Source of the DNA: CAYNWT01 sp964485095
GTDB lineage: Bacteria > Planctomycetota > Planctomycetia > Planctomycetales > Planctomycetaceae
DNA: 64,000 nucleotides
Direction of reading: 5' to 3'
Assembly (NCBI GenBank): GCA_964485095.1
Contig: CAZAIB010000016.1
Span: 1-64,000, forward strand
Shown: positions 37,501 to 43,837 of the stretch, one piece after another
How the letters are laid out: every line of letters starts with the position of its first letter
Numbering within the stretch: position 1 is the first letter of the stretch
Program-made: the position numbers and the translations under genes
Notes under the pieces: generated by a model
What the model was told of the DNA's origin: nothing
Seen by the model: only the letters and a program-made list of their open reading frames with translations
Databases searched by the model: none

Positions 37501-38146
37501 ACTCAACGTGTACGACGTTGCCACGGGCGACGCAATCTTCCAGGAAGCGTCGCACCGGAAGGGAATCGATCGAATTGAATTCGGTCCGCGCGATCGCACA
37601 ATTCTGACCGGCGGTGACGACGGCATTTGCAACCTATGGGAATTGCCAGCGCCACGATCAGCAGGGGATGACGACAGGCTTTACGAGAACCTTGTCGGCA
37701 AGAACGGCAAACTAGCCTTCGCCGCGTTCCAGCAACTCGACGCCGACCCCGACCGCGCCGTCAAATTGCTGCAGGATCGCTTGGAGCCATTTGCCGCAAC
37801 GGACGTAGACAAAGCCGAGGTGAGGAAGCAGATTGTCGCGCTGGGCTCCGGTCAGGAAGCGCGGGTCGAAAAAGCGAAGCTGACGCTATTTGAGCTGGGA
37901 CCGGGTGTCGTGCCGATCCTTCGTGCAGAACTATCGACCGAATCGGTGAGCAAAGACAAGAAGTCCACGCTAGTCAAACTCGCGTTCGACATTCACCGCC
38001 GCTACCGCCGAGCGTCCATGCTGCTGGCTCAAAGCGAATCAGCAGATGCCGGTGCTGTCGTAAAGCAGTTGAAGGATGCGGGGGCATCGAAATCTGTGAG
38101 CACGTTCTTCAATGAAGCTGCTCGCTACCACGAGAGTCTAAAGTAG
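34535..38146 (+). CDS. BlaR1-like M56 metallopeptidase fused to WD40 repeats
   Basis: A 1203-aa protein. The N-terminal membrane part has helices near residues 10-30, 40-60 and 150-175. The zinc protease motif HETAH is at about 245, with ESEREIACDDQ about 40 residues later, as in BlaR1/MecR1. A helix near 355-370 ends the M56 module. Residues of about 400-1050 are WD40-type repeats (ISPDGKLIAIGG, VSPDSKTIAATE, FNPDGTLLASAG, FGPRDRTILTGGDDG). The last 130 residues are a helical domain often seen behind WD40 repeats in planctomycetes. No penicillin-binding sensor domain is present, so the propeller may sense the signal. It overlaps the repressor gene. Confidence 0.88.
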   Translation: MTDFLLQYPLAALLLKLAVGSSLLLSAALILARWNRCGPAATRCLVLQTGLIGVLFLPLALLLPGQSAVRSHDVSTAPEPALRDFDYREEISTQGARPFVTASETNAVTTPSTEGASTEQTSASAPTPVAGPTMAANGTASRPTALMPLALRSLVVVWLLVAGLRIAAICLSMMRARRLARTLQAPEQGAVAHVARQFTRNNGRLEIGLTDVPVPVTTGLWRHCILLPQSATDWDSQQAWLVLAHETAHVRRSDVLARLLCQLASAVVWFNPLAWRVYRLVESEREIACDDQVLLGGGGAAEYAECLLGMSRSRFGRPLAAVSIAEPPLLTRVRLVLSNDQTRGSSTRVGKVGTGILMAGLILLCGVFHPTPPSVLAQQDDVTVAEPRTDKLGDPLEKHVIHRFGTRRFQHPSGVLEVCQSKDGRTVITYGRRVVIGWDANSGKQLWQVERDQRTTRRPRLDTGYGLRVMSQARETGEIVSLKTKNNIPLWNPLTGESEELEFPDADQDTKSIDISPDGKLIAIGGSSETVVCTRDGKKLFGVTNNSQEDIEELPDPRGRGKDRLGFPGEFSYARFTSDGNQLALVNSEKPMTFQILDATTGAAVRDIKTTSRVVRFVVSPDSKTIAATERDCGIRLYDIESGKQIWETKLPPNPVSESYTTDIDFHPNGMELAAGAYLGPDGTVRILNAKSGKEIRNLNYPGWRPWTLHYSADGNTLLSSGWAGGVHRWSTAKYELLSLPGGLRATAVCSIAGKGNLLAFQDSKGTIHIADQTSGDTIRKLAIPDTGWTSLQFNPDGTLLASAGTRGDKIHLVVWDISNGEQLHNWSWDRGRDPHSAVDDIRFWGDQIAVEVFRQYAAYVWDMKTGKQLTSVRHEEVFGLSLNEGKLVTAGWDMRIREWDSTTGKELRSLKVGSYGPDGVLRGPDDKRIYKVGVSPDRSLVATTDMLNSIRLYDRDWNEVMMIPNAGSSQQAFALSRNLLWVSYADSQLNVYDVATGDAIFQEASHRKGIDRIEFGPRDRTILTGGDDGICNLWELPAPRSAGDDDRLYENLVGKNGKLAFAAFQQLDADPDRAVKLLQDRLEPFAATDVDKAEVRKQIVALGSGQEARVEKAKLTLFELGPGVVPILRAELSTESVSKDKKSTLVKLAFDIHRRYRRASMLLAQSESADAGAVVKQLKDAGASKSVSTFFNEAARYHESLK

Positions 38147-38208
38147 CGGCTAAAGTCAGAGCGCGCATGGTCATTCGTAACGAACCAAAGTAAGAACGGA
38201 TTTTGTCC

Positions 38209-38300
38209 AGTGGCGGAGCCACGGCATGCGAGAGCCTCGGGGTTTTCAACCGACTAAAGTCCGAGGCTATCGCATGCCGTTGCTGCCGCGACTTAAAGGT
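38209..38300. repeat. Dispersed palindromic element, short copy
   Basis: End repeats ACGGCATGCGAGAGCCTCGG (38221-38240) and its complement with one mismatch (38261-38280) flank only 20 bases. The outer flanks (AGTGGCGGAGCC, TGCTGCCGCGAC) resemble those of the longer copies at 39.2 and 56.7 kb. The element lies just beyond the M56-WD40 gene, in the spacer before the convergent HNH gene. Confidence 0.8.
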
Positions 38301-38319
38301 CACGAGTCTAAGTCAAACC

Positions 38320-38736
38320 TCACGGCGGGAAACGCCCAAGAATCTCCAACTCGATTCGGATCATCACAATCGCGGGCCGATTGATTGCCAGTAGGTCCAC
38401 GGTTGCTCGTCCGATTTCAGTCCGAGCTACGATTCTTCCGGCATCTCCGAATGCGAAATGATCTGCCCAGACATCTTCACGTGGATTGAAAAGCCGAACT
38501 TCGACGTTCGACTGTGGATCGATGGCGTGAGTTCTTGCGGATTTCTTCAGTGAGCATGTGACGCAGGCCAGAGCCAGATTCTCAAGCGTTGTCGGTCCTT
38601 CCTGCACACGTGGGAGGATGTGATCGACGTGGAATGTTGCTTCCTGCGTTGCCTGAGGCAATTGGCAGTACTCGCACAGGTTGCCGGCTCGATCAATGAC
38701 AGCACGAACAAGTGTAGCGGGTATGTGACCGCTCAC
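38320..38736 (-). CDS. HNH endonuclease
   Basis: A 138-aa nuclease-like protein. The Cys-X2-Cys pair is in NLCEYCQLP (about residues 20-25), the catalytic motif is FHVDHILPRVQEG (about 35-47), and the second pair is in ACVTCSLKK (about 57-65), giving a zinc-HNH fold. The C-terminal half has no known domain. It begins inside the stop of a 73-aa upstream gene (ATGA overlap). Stand-alone HNH genes of this type are common; a DNA substrate is expected but its role is unknown. Confidence 0.9.
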   Translation of the reverse strand: MSGHIPATLVRAVIDRAGNLCEYCQLPQATQEATFHVDHILPRVQEGPTTLENLALACVTCSLKKSARTHAIDPQSNVEVRLFNPREDVWADHFAFGDAGRIVARTEIGRATVDLLAINRPAIVMIRIELEILGRFPP

Positions 38737-38954
38737 TTTTGTCGTTGCGCCGCAACTTCAGATCGGAGCTTCATGAGCGACAGCATCTCGGATAACTCAG
38801 TGAGTGCCTGAGCTTCTTCCCGCTCCGCATCAGTAAGCCCCAGCCCATTGTCCTGCTGATCCAGCAGATCTGTCAGTCGCGACTTCAGAGCCTGAGGCAT
38901 CTGAAAGTCATCCCAGTCCCGCGGTAGATCGAGTTCGACGGTTACGCTGCTCAT
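38733..38954 (-). CDS. Small protein coupled to the HNH nuclease
   Basis: A 73-aa acidic protein. Residues 1-25 look like a short beta segment (VTVELDLPRDW) followed by helices rich in Leu and Glu (RLTDLLDQQDNGLGLTDAEREEAQAL). The stop overlaps the HNH start, so translation is coupled. The size, charge and position recall an antitoxin or specificity partner, but I recognise no family. The start at 38954 is the first sensible ATG; the open frame upstream runs through the dispersed repeat. Confidence 0.65.
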   Translation of the reverse strand: MSSVTVELDLPRDWDDFQMPQALKSRLTDLLDQQDNGLGLTDAEREEAQALTELSEMLSLMKLRSEVAAQRQK

Positions 38955-39373
38955 GATGCGATCAATTGTACCGAAAGTGAATCCGTCGGCGAGAGCAGAT
39001 TGAACGAGTGGCCGCGATTCAAACACTGTGAGCCACTCAGCGGTCTCAACGGAACATACATGAACCGCGCCACAACAACGTGAGCCGAAAGCTGTCAGGC
39101 CTCGGGCCGGATCAAGGGGAACCGCCCGCCTACAAACCAACCAGCTACAGTGGCGGAGGCACGGCATGCGCGAGCCTCGGGTTTCAACCCGAGGAAAACG
39201 GGGTCCCATCCAAAGGAACGAGCCGCGGAGCGGCGGCAGGTGTGGTCGTCACCGGCGCGTTTCCACCTGTCGCCACTCCGCGGCTTCGCATTGGTTTGCC
39301 GGGTTCCTCGGACTGAAGTCCGAGGCTGTCGCATGCCGTCGCTTCGCGACTGAAATGTAACCGACTGAGGCCC
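38955..39373. repeat. Spacer with long copy of dispersed palindromic element
   Basis: No real gene. The element spans about 39141-39352. The end repeats are ACGGCATGCGCGAGCCTCGG (39161-39180) and its complement (39320-39339, about 19 of 20). Inside are palindromes CCTCGGGTTTCAACCCGAGG (about 39175-39194) and CCTCGGACTGAAGTCCGAGG (about 39306-39325), and a larger stem from CGAGCCGCGGAGCGGCGGCAGGTG pairing with a CACCTGTCGCCACTCCGCGGCTTCG-type arm. Open frames across it on both strands are artefacts. A separate palindrome, AACCGACTGAGG/CCTCAGTCGGTT (39359-39383), follows. Confidence 0.82.
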
Positions 39374-39383
39374 TCAGTCGGTT
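39359..39383. terminator. Perfect palindrome at the end of a membrane-protein gene
   Basis: AACCGACTGAGG-C-CCTCAGTCGGTT is a perfect 12-bp stem with a one-base centre. It includes the stop codon of the minus-strand membrane gene. It is related to the palindrome at 7020-7111 (shared AAATGTA preface). It could act as a terminator, though no T-run follows. Confidence 0.5.
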
Positions 39384-40723
39384 GTCGCGTCAGCGGCGCG
39401 GGTTCCCCGTCCGGGAAACCTGGCAGCTGGCCAACGCAACAGCAGCAGTCCGCTTACCAGGCGAACAACTGCACCAACAGCGTGGGCCTGCCAACCCACG
39501 ATGGGTCCGTGCCAGGCACACGCCATGCCTGCGCTAAACAACATCTGCTCAACACCCCAAAACAAAATCAGGAGCCCACAGAATCGGAAGAGGGTCTCGC
39601 AATGGAAGGTCGACCGCGGGAGCAGGCGGACGGCGTAGCGTCTCAGCGGCACAAGTAGGCTCAACAGCACGACGGCCACGACTGACCACGCTGCGAACCA
39701 ACCCGTGGGAAGTAGAGGCAGGTTACTGTACTTCAAATAATCGTACCAAAGGTAAACTGTCCGCGCTGATTCGGGCGCGGCAATCACAACCACTGCGGCG
39801 GTGAGAAGACCGACCCAATTGCGAACCCAAAGCAAGTCAGGCTTTTCAATCGAATTGGTAAAGCCCACCGTACCGCCATCGCATTCTGGACACGACGAGC
39901 AGGCATCGACGAACCTGCACCCACAAACCGTACAGATACTCGCGTCTCGTTCGGCCAGGGAATCGGCCAACCAGCCCCGAACCCACCAAACAGCAAACCC
40001 AGCTAAAGTCACCAGCGTCGCTACAACAAACGAGGCTTCTGACCAAAGCTGGCCATCCCGGTTCTGCAGCAGCCAGGTTGTCCTTGGTCCGAAGTCAAGT
40101 AGGGCATTGAAAAGGATCAACCAACACGCCACCAGAATCCCAGACCGTCGAAGGTGCAAGTCTCCAAGATCGGTGGAGTCAGAGACTGGTGCTTCAGCAT
40201 ACTCCAACCCAAGCACCTCTGACGTCCAATCGGGCGCGAACACCGCAAGCATTCCGAACAACACCGAAAAACAACCGGAGAAGAACGCGAGACAGTACAG
40301 GGCGTCGAACACTATGGCACCCGCAGGGCTAGAGTGCCCTCGTAAAATGAAAGAGGTGAACGGTACCCCAAAACGAATCACCACGACGAAACCCGCAGTT
40401 TGCACGCAACGTAGCCAGAACCCCTTCGCCCCTGTATCGAAGAATCGTGCCGAATCAGAATATAACAACAGAAAGCCCGTTCGAATGAACGTCGGTCGAA
40501 CCACCATGACGGCAGCCACCATAAGCTGAATCGACGGACCGCCAGAGAAGCGTTGCAGAACCCTCACCAGTTCTTCACTAAGCATGTTTGGCTCAGCGCA
40601 ACTAATGAAGGCGAAGGCCGTACCTTTCACGAGAGATATGAATTCCCGGGCCCCCAACAGCAGGCCCGCCACAATGAGCAGGGTGTCGATGGTAGAATCA
40701 CGACTGAGTCTCATAAAACTCAT
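39374..40723 (-). CDS. Polytopic membrane protein with Cys-rich zinc-ribbon-like loop
   Basis: A 449-aa protein with about ten hydrophobic segments. Between the membrane halves (about residue 265) lies a cysteine cluster, CTVCGCRFVDACSSCPEC, with the spacing of a zinc ribbon. I recognise no family. The start is uncertain: ATG 40723 or 40714; the frame continues upstream to about 40813 without homology. It follows a sulfatase remnant on the same strand and may share its former promoter. Confidence 0.65.
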   Translation of the reverse strand: MSFMRLSRDSTIDTLLIVAGLLLGAREFISLVKGTAFAFISCAEPNMLSEELVRVLQRFSGGPSIQLMVAAVMVVRPTFIRTGFLLLYSDSARFFDTGAKGFWLRCVQTAGFVVVIRFGVPFTSFILRGHSSPAGAIVFDALYCLAFFSGCFSVLFGMLAVFAPDWTSEVLGLEYAEAPVSDSTDLGDLHLRRSGILVACWLILFNALLDFGPRTTWLLQNRDGQLWSEASFVVATLVTLAGFAVWWVRGWLADSLAERDASICTVCGCRFVDACSSCPECDGGTVGFTNSIEKPDLLWVRNWVGLLTAAVVVIAAPESARTVYLWYDYLKYSNLPLLPTGWFAAWSVVAVVLLSLLVPLRRYAVRLLPRSTFHCETLFRFCGLLILFWGVEQMLFSAGMACAWHGPIVGWQAHAVGAVVRLVSGLLLLRWPAARFPGRGTRAADATTD

Positions 40724-41084
40724 GATACCACGACTGGATTGCGTCCTGCGAACAGGAACCTGACAGCGCACAGAAGTGGCGGACCGACCACCCGAGACGG
40801 CTTCGCGTTTCAACCACAGTGACCCAGGCTGGGTGGCCGCACGACGGCGAATCGTATGATACGCAGAGGGCTACAGGCCTGGTGCTCTCGTCAGCCTTAA
40901 AAGCCATCCCGGGATCGACGTTGGGAGTCTCGAACGGGGAAGGTTCGTCGATGTCGTAGCACTTCACATCCTGCCAATCGAGATCGTCGGCCAGGATCAG
41001 AACGACGTTGGGTTTGGCGGGACGGTGTGCGTGGGCGGTGGAGACTAGAGCGAGGAAGAGGCAGGTTGCGAGTTGGGTGTGCAT
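40698..41084 (-). pseudogene. 5' remnant of a sulfatase gene
   Basis: The first 55 residues are a clear sulfatase N-terminus: signal peptide (STAHAHRP), then KPNVVLILADDLDWQDVKCYD and ETPNVD, the metal-binding strand and following motif of type I sulfatases. Beyond that the match disappears. The usual C/S-x-P-x-R formylglycine motif is not seen, and the frame ends at 128 residues where complete enzymes have about 450-550. It is a truncated, almost certainly inactive gene copy. Confidence 0.75.
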
Positions 41085-41158
41085 GTCAGGCTCTGTTGCT
41101 GAGACGCCGGTTGGACGAACTCACAACACGTGTTTCTCCCCGGGGCTGCCGAGACGGT

Positions 41159-42367
41159 TCAGGACTGTGCCCATCCGATCGAATGTCGTCGGGCGTTTAT
41201 CGGCACACAAGCGTCGAACACGTCCCGAGTAAAGTCTGTCGTGGTTCTGTTCATCTCCAGCACTGTGAACGTCGCCATGCTGGTTGCAACCACCCTCCGC
41301 TGTTTCGTTGGCGTCGGAGCGTACTCGTTTGTCGTTGCCATTTGCAGAGCCAGCAGTGGCTCACAGCCGTGGTGATTCACCAGAAACTTTGCCTCATTCC
41401 ACACAGACAAGTCCGGGTTCGATGCTCGACTGTCAGTGCCCAGCGAAACAGTAATTCCGCTGTCCAACATCTGCCGCCATGGGTGTTCGGAATGACCAAA
41501 GTGATGATGCGTTCGGGGACAGAACACGACCGTCATGTTCGGCTGGGAAGCCAGCAACTCAATCTCACGATCACCCAAATAGTTGCAGTGTGCCAGCAAC
41601 ACCTTTGATGAAGTCGGCAAGTCCTCGTGAAACTGCCGGGGTGCATTTGACAGGCAATCGATGTAGTCACAAACGCTGCGGCCACCAAACGCATTCGGCT
41701 CCCAGACGCCAAACGACTTCAGCATCTCAGCAAACGGTCCCGTCCCGTGCTCAAGCATTTCCAGCTCTTCGCGCGTTTCGGCCAGGTGCATCATTACCGG
41801 GCTGTACTTACTGGCGGCGATACTGACGAGTTCCTCAAGCAGATCGAATCGGACGCTGTACGGCGCGTGGGGAGAAACGCCAACAAGCCCCATCGTTGTC
41901 TCGCTCGCGTGCTTGATTGCTTTCTGAATGCGTTCGTCGGTCAGTCCGATGTATTCGGTGAACCAGAACACGTCGACGCCGGCGGCTACGATCGGGTTCT
42001 GTTCCATCGGCACGGTGTCCGCGGCGCAGGCGGTTCCGTTGGATAATAGCTCCGCGAGTCCCATATCGAGCGCGGGTTGTTCGCTTTCTCGTTCACGTCG
42101 GTGCGAGATGACTTTTTCGATCCAATCGGGGAACGTCTCTCCGGCAGGGAACGGCGACGCGACGTCGCTTAGTTCCAGGTGCGTGTGCGAGTTCACCAGC
42201 GGCGGGATGATCGCGAGACGCGAACGGGTCGAACGCAGTTGCCTGATGTCGGCTATTACCGCGCCTCCGACGACTTCGATGGCGACGTTCTGAATGGGTT
42301 CGCCCTCGCCTGACCAGAACCAAGCTGCTTCGAGAACAAAGTCATCGTCGCTGGGTAAATCGATCAC
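41159..42367 (-). CDS. Amidohydrolase, probable aminofutalosine deaminase (MqnX-like)
   Basis: A 402-aa metal-dependent amidohydrolase. Metal and substrate motifs are NSHTHLELSD (about residue 59), GVSPHAPYSV (about 164), MMHLAETREELE (about 192) and SLGTDSRASNPDL (about 313). This set resembles the TRZ/ATZ-type deaminases that include aminodeoxyfutalosine deaminase. Because mqnA and mqnC occur in the window, a menaquinone role is attractive, but I cannot exclude another purine or cytosine-like substrate. It starts with GTG overlapping the stop of a UvrA-like fragment. Confidence 0.72.
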   Translation of the reverse strand: MIDLPSDDDFVLEAAWFWSGEGEPIQNVAIEVVGGAVIADIRQLRSTRSRLAIIPPLVNSHTHLELSDVASPFPAGETFPDWIEKVISHRRERESEQPALDMGLAELLSNGTACAADTVPMEQNPIVAAGVDVFWFTEYIGLTDERIQKAIKHASETTMGLVGVSPHAPYSVRFDLLEELVSIAASKYSPVMMHLAETREELEMLEHGTGPFAEMLKSFGVWEPNAFGGRSVCDYIDCLSNAPRQFHEDLPTSSKVLLAHCNYLGDREIELLASQPNMTVVFCPRTHHHFGHSEHPWRQMLDSGITVSLGTDSRASNPDLSVWNEAKFLVNHHGCEPLLALQMATTNEYAPTPTKQRRVVATSMATFTVLEMNRTTTDFTRDVFDACVPINARRHSIGWAQS

Positions 42368-42561
42368 ACTTCGCCTCGCAGCATTTTTCCGGTTAGCGAA
42401 TCAGCATGTGCCCTGACTTTCGCGGGTGATCCTGTCACGACGATGTTGCCACCCTCTTCGCCCGCGTCCAGATCGATGCCGGCTGTGGAATTGAACCTGA
42501 ATGTGCCCGGAGTGAAATTGCGTTTCTTCGACTCGGCGTCACCATCGCACCATGGTGACAT
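42364..42561 (-). pseudogene. UvrA-like C-terminal fragment
   Basis: A 65-codon frame. The segment NFTPGTFRFN resembles the UvrA YTPGRFSFN motif. It runs directly into IDLDAGEEGGNIVVTGSP, which resembles the UvrA C-terminal IDLGPEGGxxGGxIV block, followed by SLTGKML. In UvrA these motifs are about 200 residues apart, so an internal deletion joined them. No ABC motif is left, so it is non-functional as a repair ATPase. It overlaps the amidohydrolase start by four bases and may still couple its translation. Confidence 0.5.
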
Positions 42562-42653
42562 GCTGCGGTATTAGGTTCCGCTGCGTCTGTGGTCGCGGTA
42601 TCCGCAGTTTTACTGTCTCGCTTGCACTCGCTACGCGAGTACGTGGGGGCTTG

Positions 42654-43763
42654 CTATTTTAGTTCGTCAATCAGCAGTTGGGCGTCTTTGCGGATCGCTT
42701 TGTGGTCGTAAGACGACGCGATTGGTTTTAGTTGACCGGCAATTTTGGTTTTTTGGTCGGCGCTTAGCTTTGGTTCGAGGTTGGATAAGGCTCGCAGTGT
42801 GTTGTTGAGCATCATGGGTTGCTCGATCTGGTATCGGTTGAGGACCTCCAAGCGTTCTTCGTCGTTGAGTGCGCTGAGGGCGGACTTGTCCAGTTTTTCC
42901 AGCGATGCAACAAGGACATCGCCGAAGACTTCGAAACCATCGGTGCGATCGTTTCGGGCGAGGCCGATGGCGGCGTTCACGCGAGTTTTTTCGTCTGCGT
43001 CGGACAGCATTACGACCAGGTGGTCCAGCGACGATTCAACCGGAAGCAGTCCAAGTGTGTAGGCTGAGAACTGACGCACGAGCACGCTTTGGTCGCCGGA
43101 TGAATCGATGAGGGTTCGTACGAGTTCATCGGAATCGAATTCGGTGTTTTGTGTGCTGGCTCGAGAGACAACGTTGGCGATTGAAGTTAGCGCGCTGGCT
43201 CGGACCTTTTCGTGGTAGTCGGGCTGAGTCGCTTTTTGGAGTGACGGGAGCACGACGTCCGGGAGGTCGAGCGAGCCGAGAGTTCTGGCGAGGAACTCCT
43301 GGTGGGTGACGTCTTCGTCTTTTGTTGAACGGCTATCAAGCTGGGCGGAGAACAGTTTGACCAGTTCTTTGGCGACGTCGGGGTTGGTGGCCAGAGGGCC
43401 GTCAGGCTTTGTTCCAGGATTGGCAGATGTTGCTCCCGGCGAATCGAAGGCGTTGGCGGCGGGATTGGCAGAGCGCTGTCGGTCGGCGTTCAACATGTGA
43501 GCCAAGCCCGATGCGGCTCGCCAGCGACGGTGTTCGTTCTCGCTGCCCAAATCCTGAACCAGTTGCCGCCAGTCCTGTTCGGCTCCAGCCATACGACCAA
43601 ACAAAACCCAAATGCCAATCACTGCAGCCACAATGATGGCGGGGATTAGAAACAGCTGCATAATGAAGCCGGCCGACGGCGGTTGCACCGGTGGCAGGTC
43701 TTCAGGGGCGGCGGGTGGCTGCGACGCTTCGGGAAGGGCGGCAGATTCCTGGATATCACTCAT
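42654..43763 (-). CDS. Membrane-anchored HEAT-repeat protein
   Basis: A 369-aa protein. A Pro/Ala-rich N-terminus (about 30 residues) precedes one membrane helix (about 33-55, IMQLFLIPAIIVAAVIGIWVLFG). The rest carries helical HEAT-like repeats (NEHRRWRAASGLAHML, DYHEKVRASALTSIANV, QSVLVRQFSAYTLGLL, DEKTRVNAAIGLARN). HEAT solenoids act as protein-binding scaffolds. Its partner is unknown. It lies close behind the MutS-like gene (74 bp) on the same strand and may form an operon with it. Confidence 0.82.
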   Translation of the reverse strand: MSDIQESAALPEASQPPAAPEDLPPVQPPSAGFIMQLFLIPAIIVAAVIGIWVLFGRMAGAEQDWRQLVQDLGSENEHRRWRAASGLAHMLNADRQRSANPAANAFDSPGATSANPGTKPDGPLATNPDVAKELVKLFSAQLDSRSTKDEDVTHQEFLARTLGSLDLPDVVLPSLQKATQPDYHEKVRASALTSIANVVSRASTQNTEFDSDELVRTLIDSSGDQSVLVRQFSAYTLGLLPVESSLDHLVVMLSDADEKTRVNAAIGLARNDRTDGFEVFGDVLVASLEKLDKSALSALNDEERLEVLNRYQIEQPMMLNNTLRALSNLEPKLSADQKTKIAGQLKPIASSYDHKAIRKDAQLLIDELK

Positions 43764-43837
43764 AGCATGGCTCTTCGGAGCTGTGATTGGTCACGGCAGG
43801 ATTATAGAACGGCGGCAGGAAAATGCTCGCTCAGATT

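Noticed and set aside
34092..38146. True bla/mec resistance regulator locus
   Set aside because: The sensor has no penicillin-binding domain and no beta-lactamase gene is adjacent.
39080..39360. Several overlapping open frames as small proteins
   Set aside because: They run through the palindromic dispersed element, and similar frames recur in the copy at 56.7 kb, so they reflect the repeat and not coding selection.
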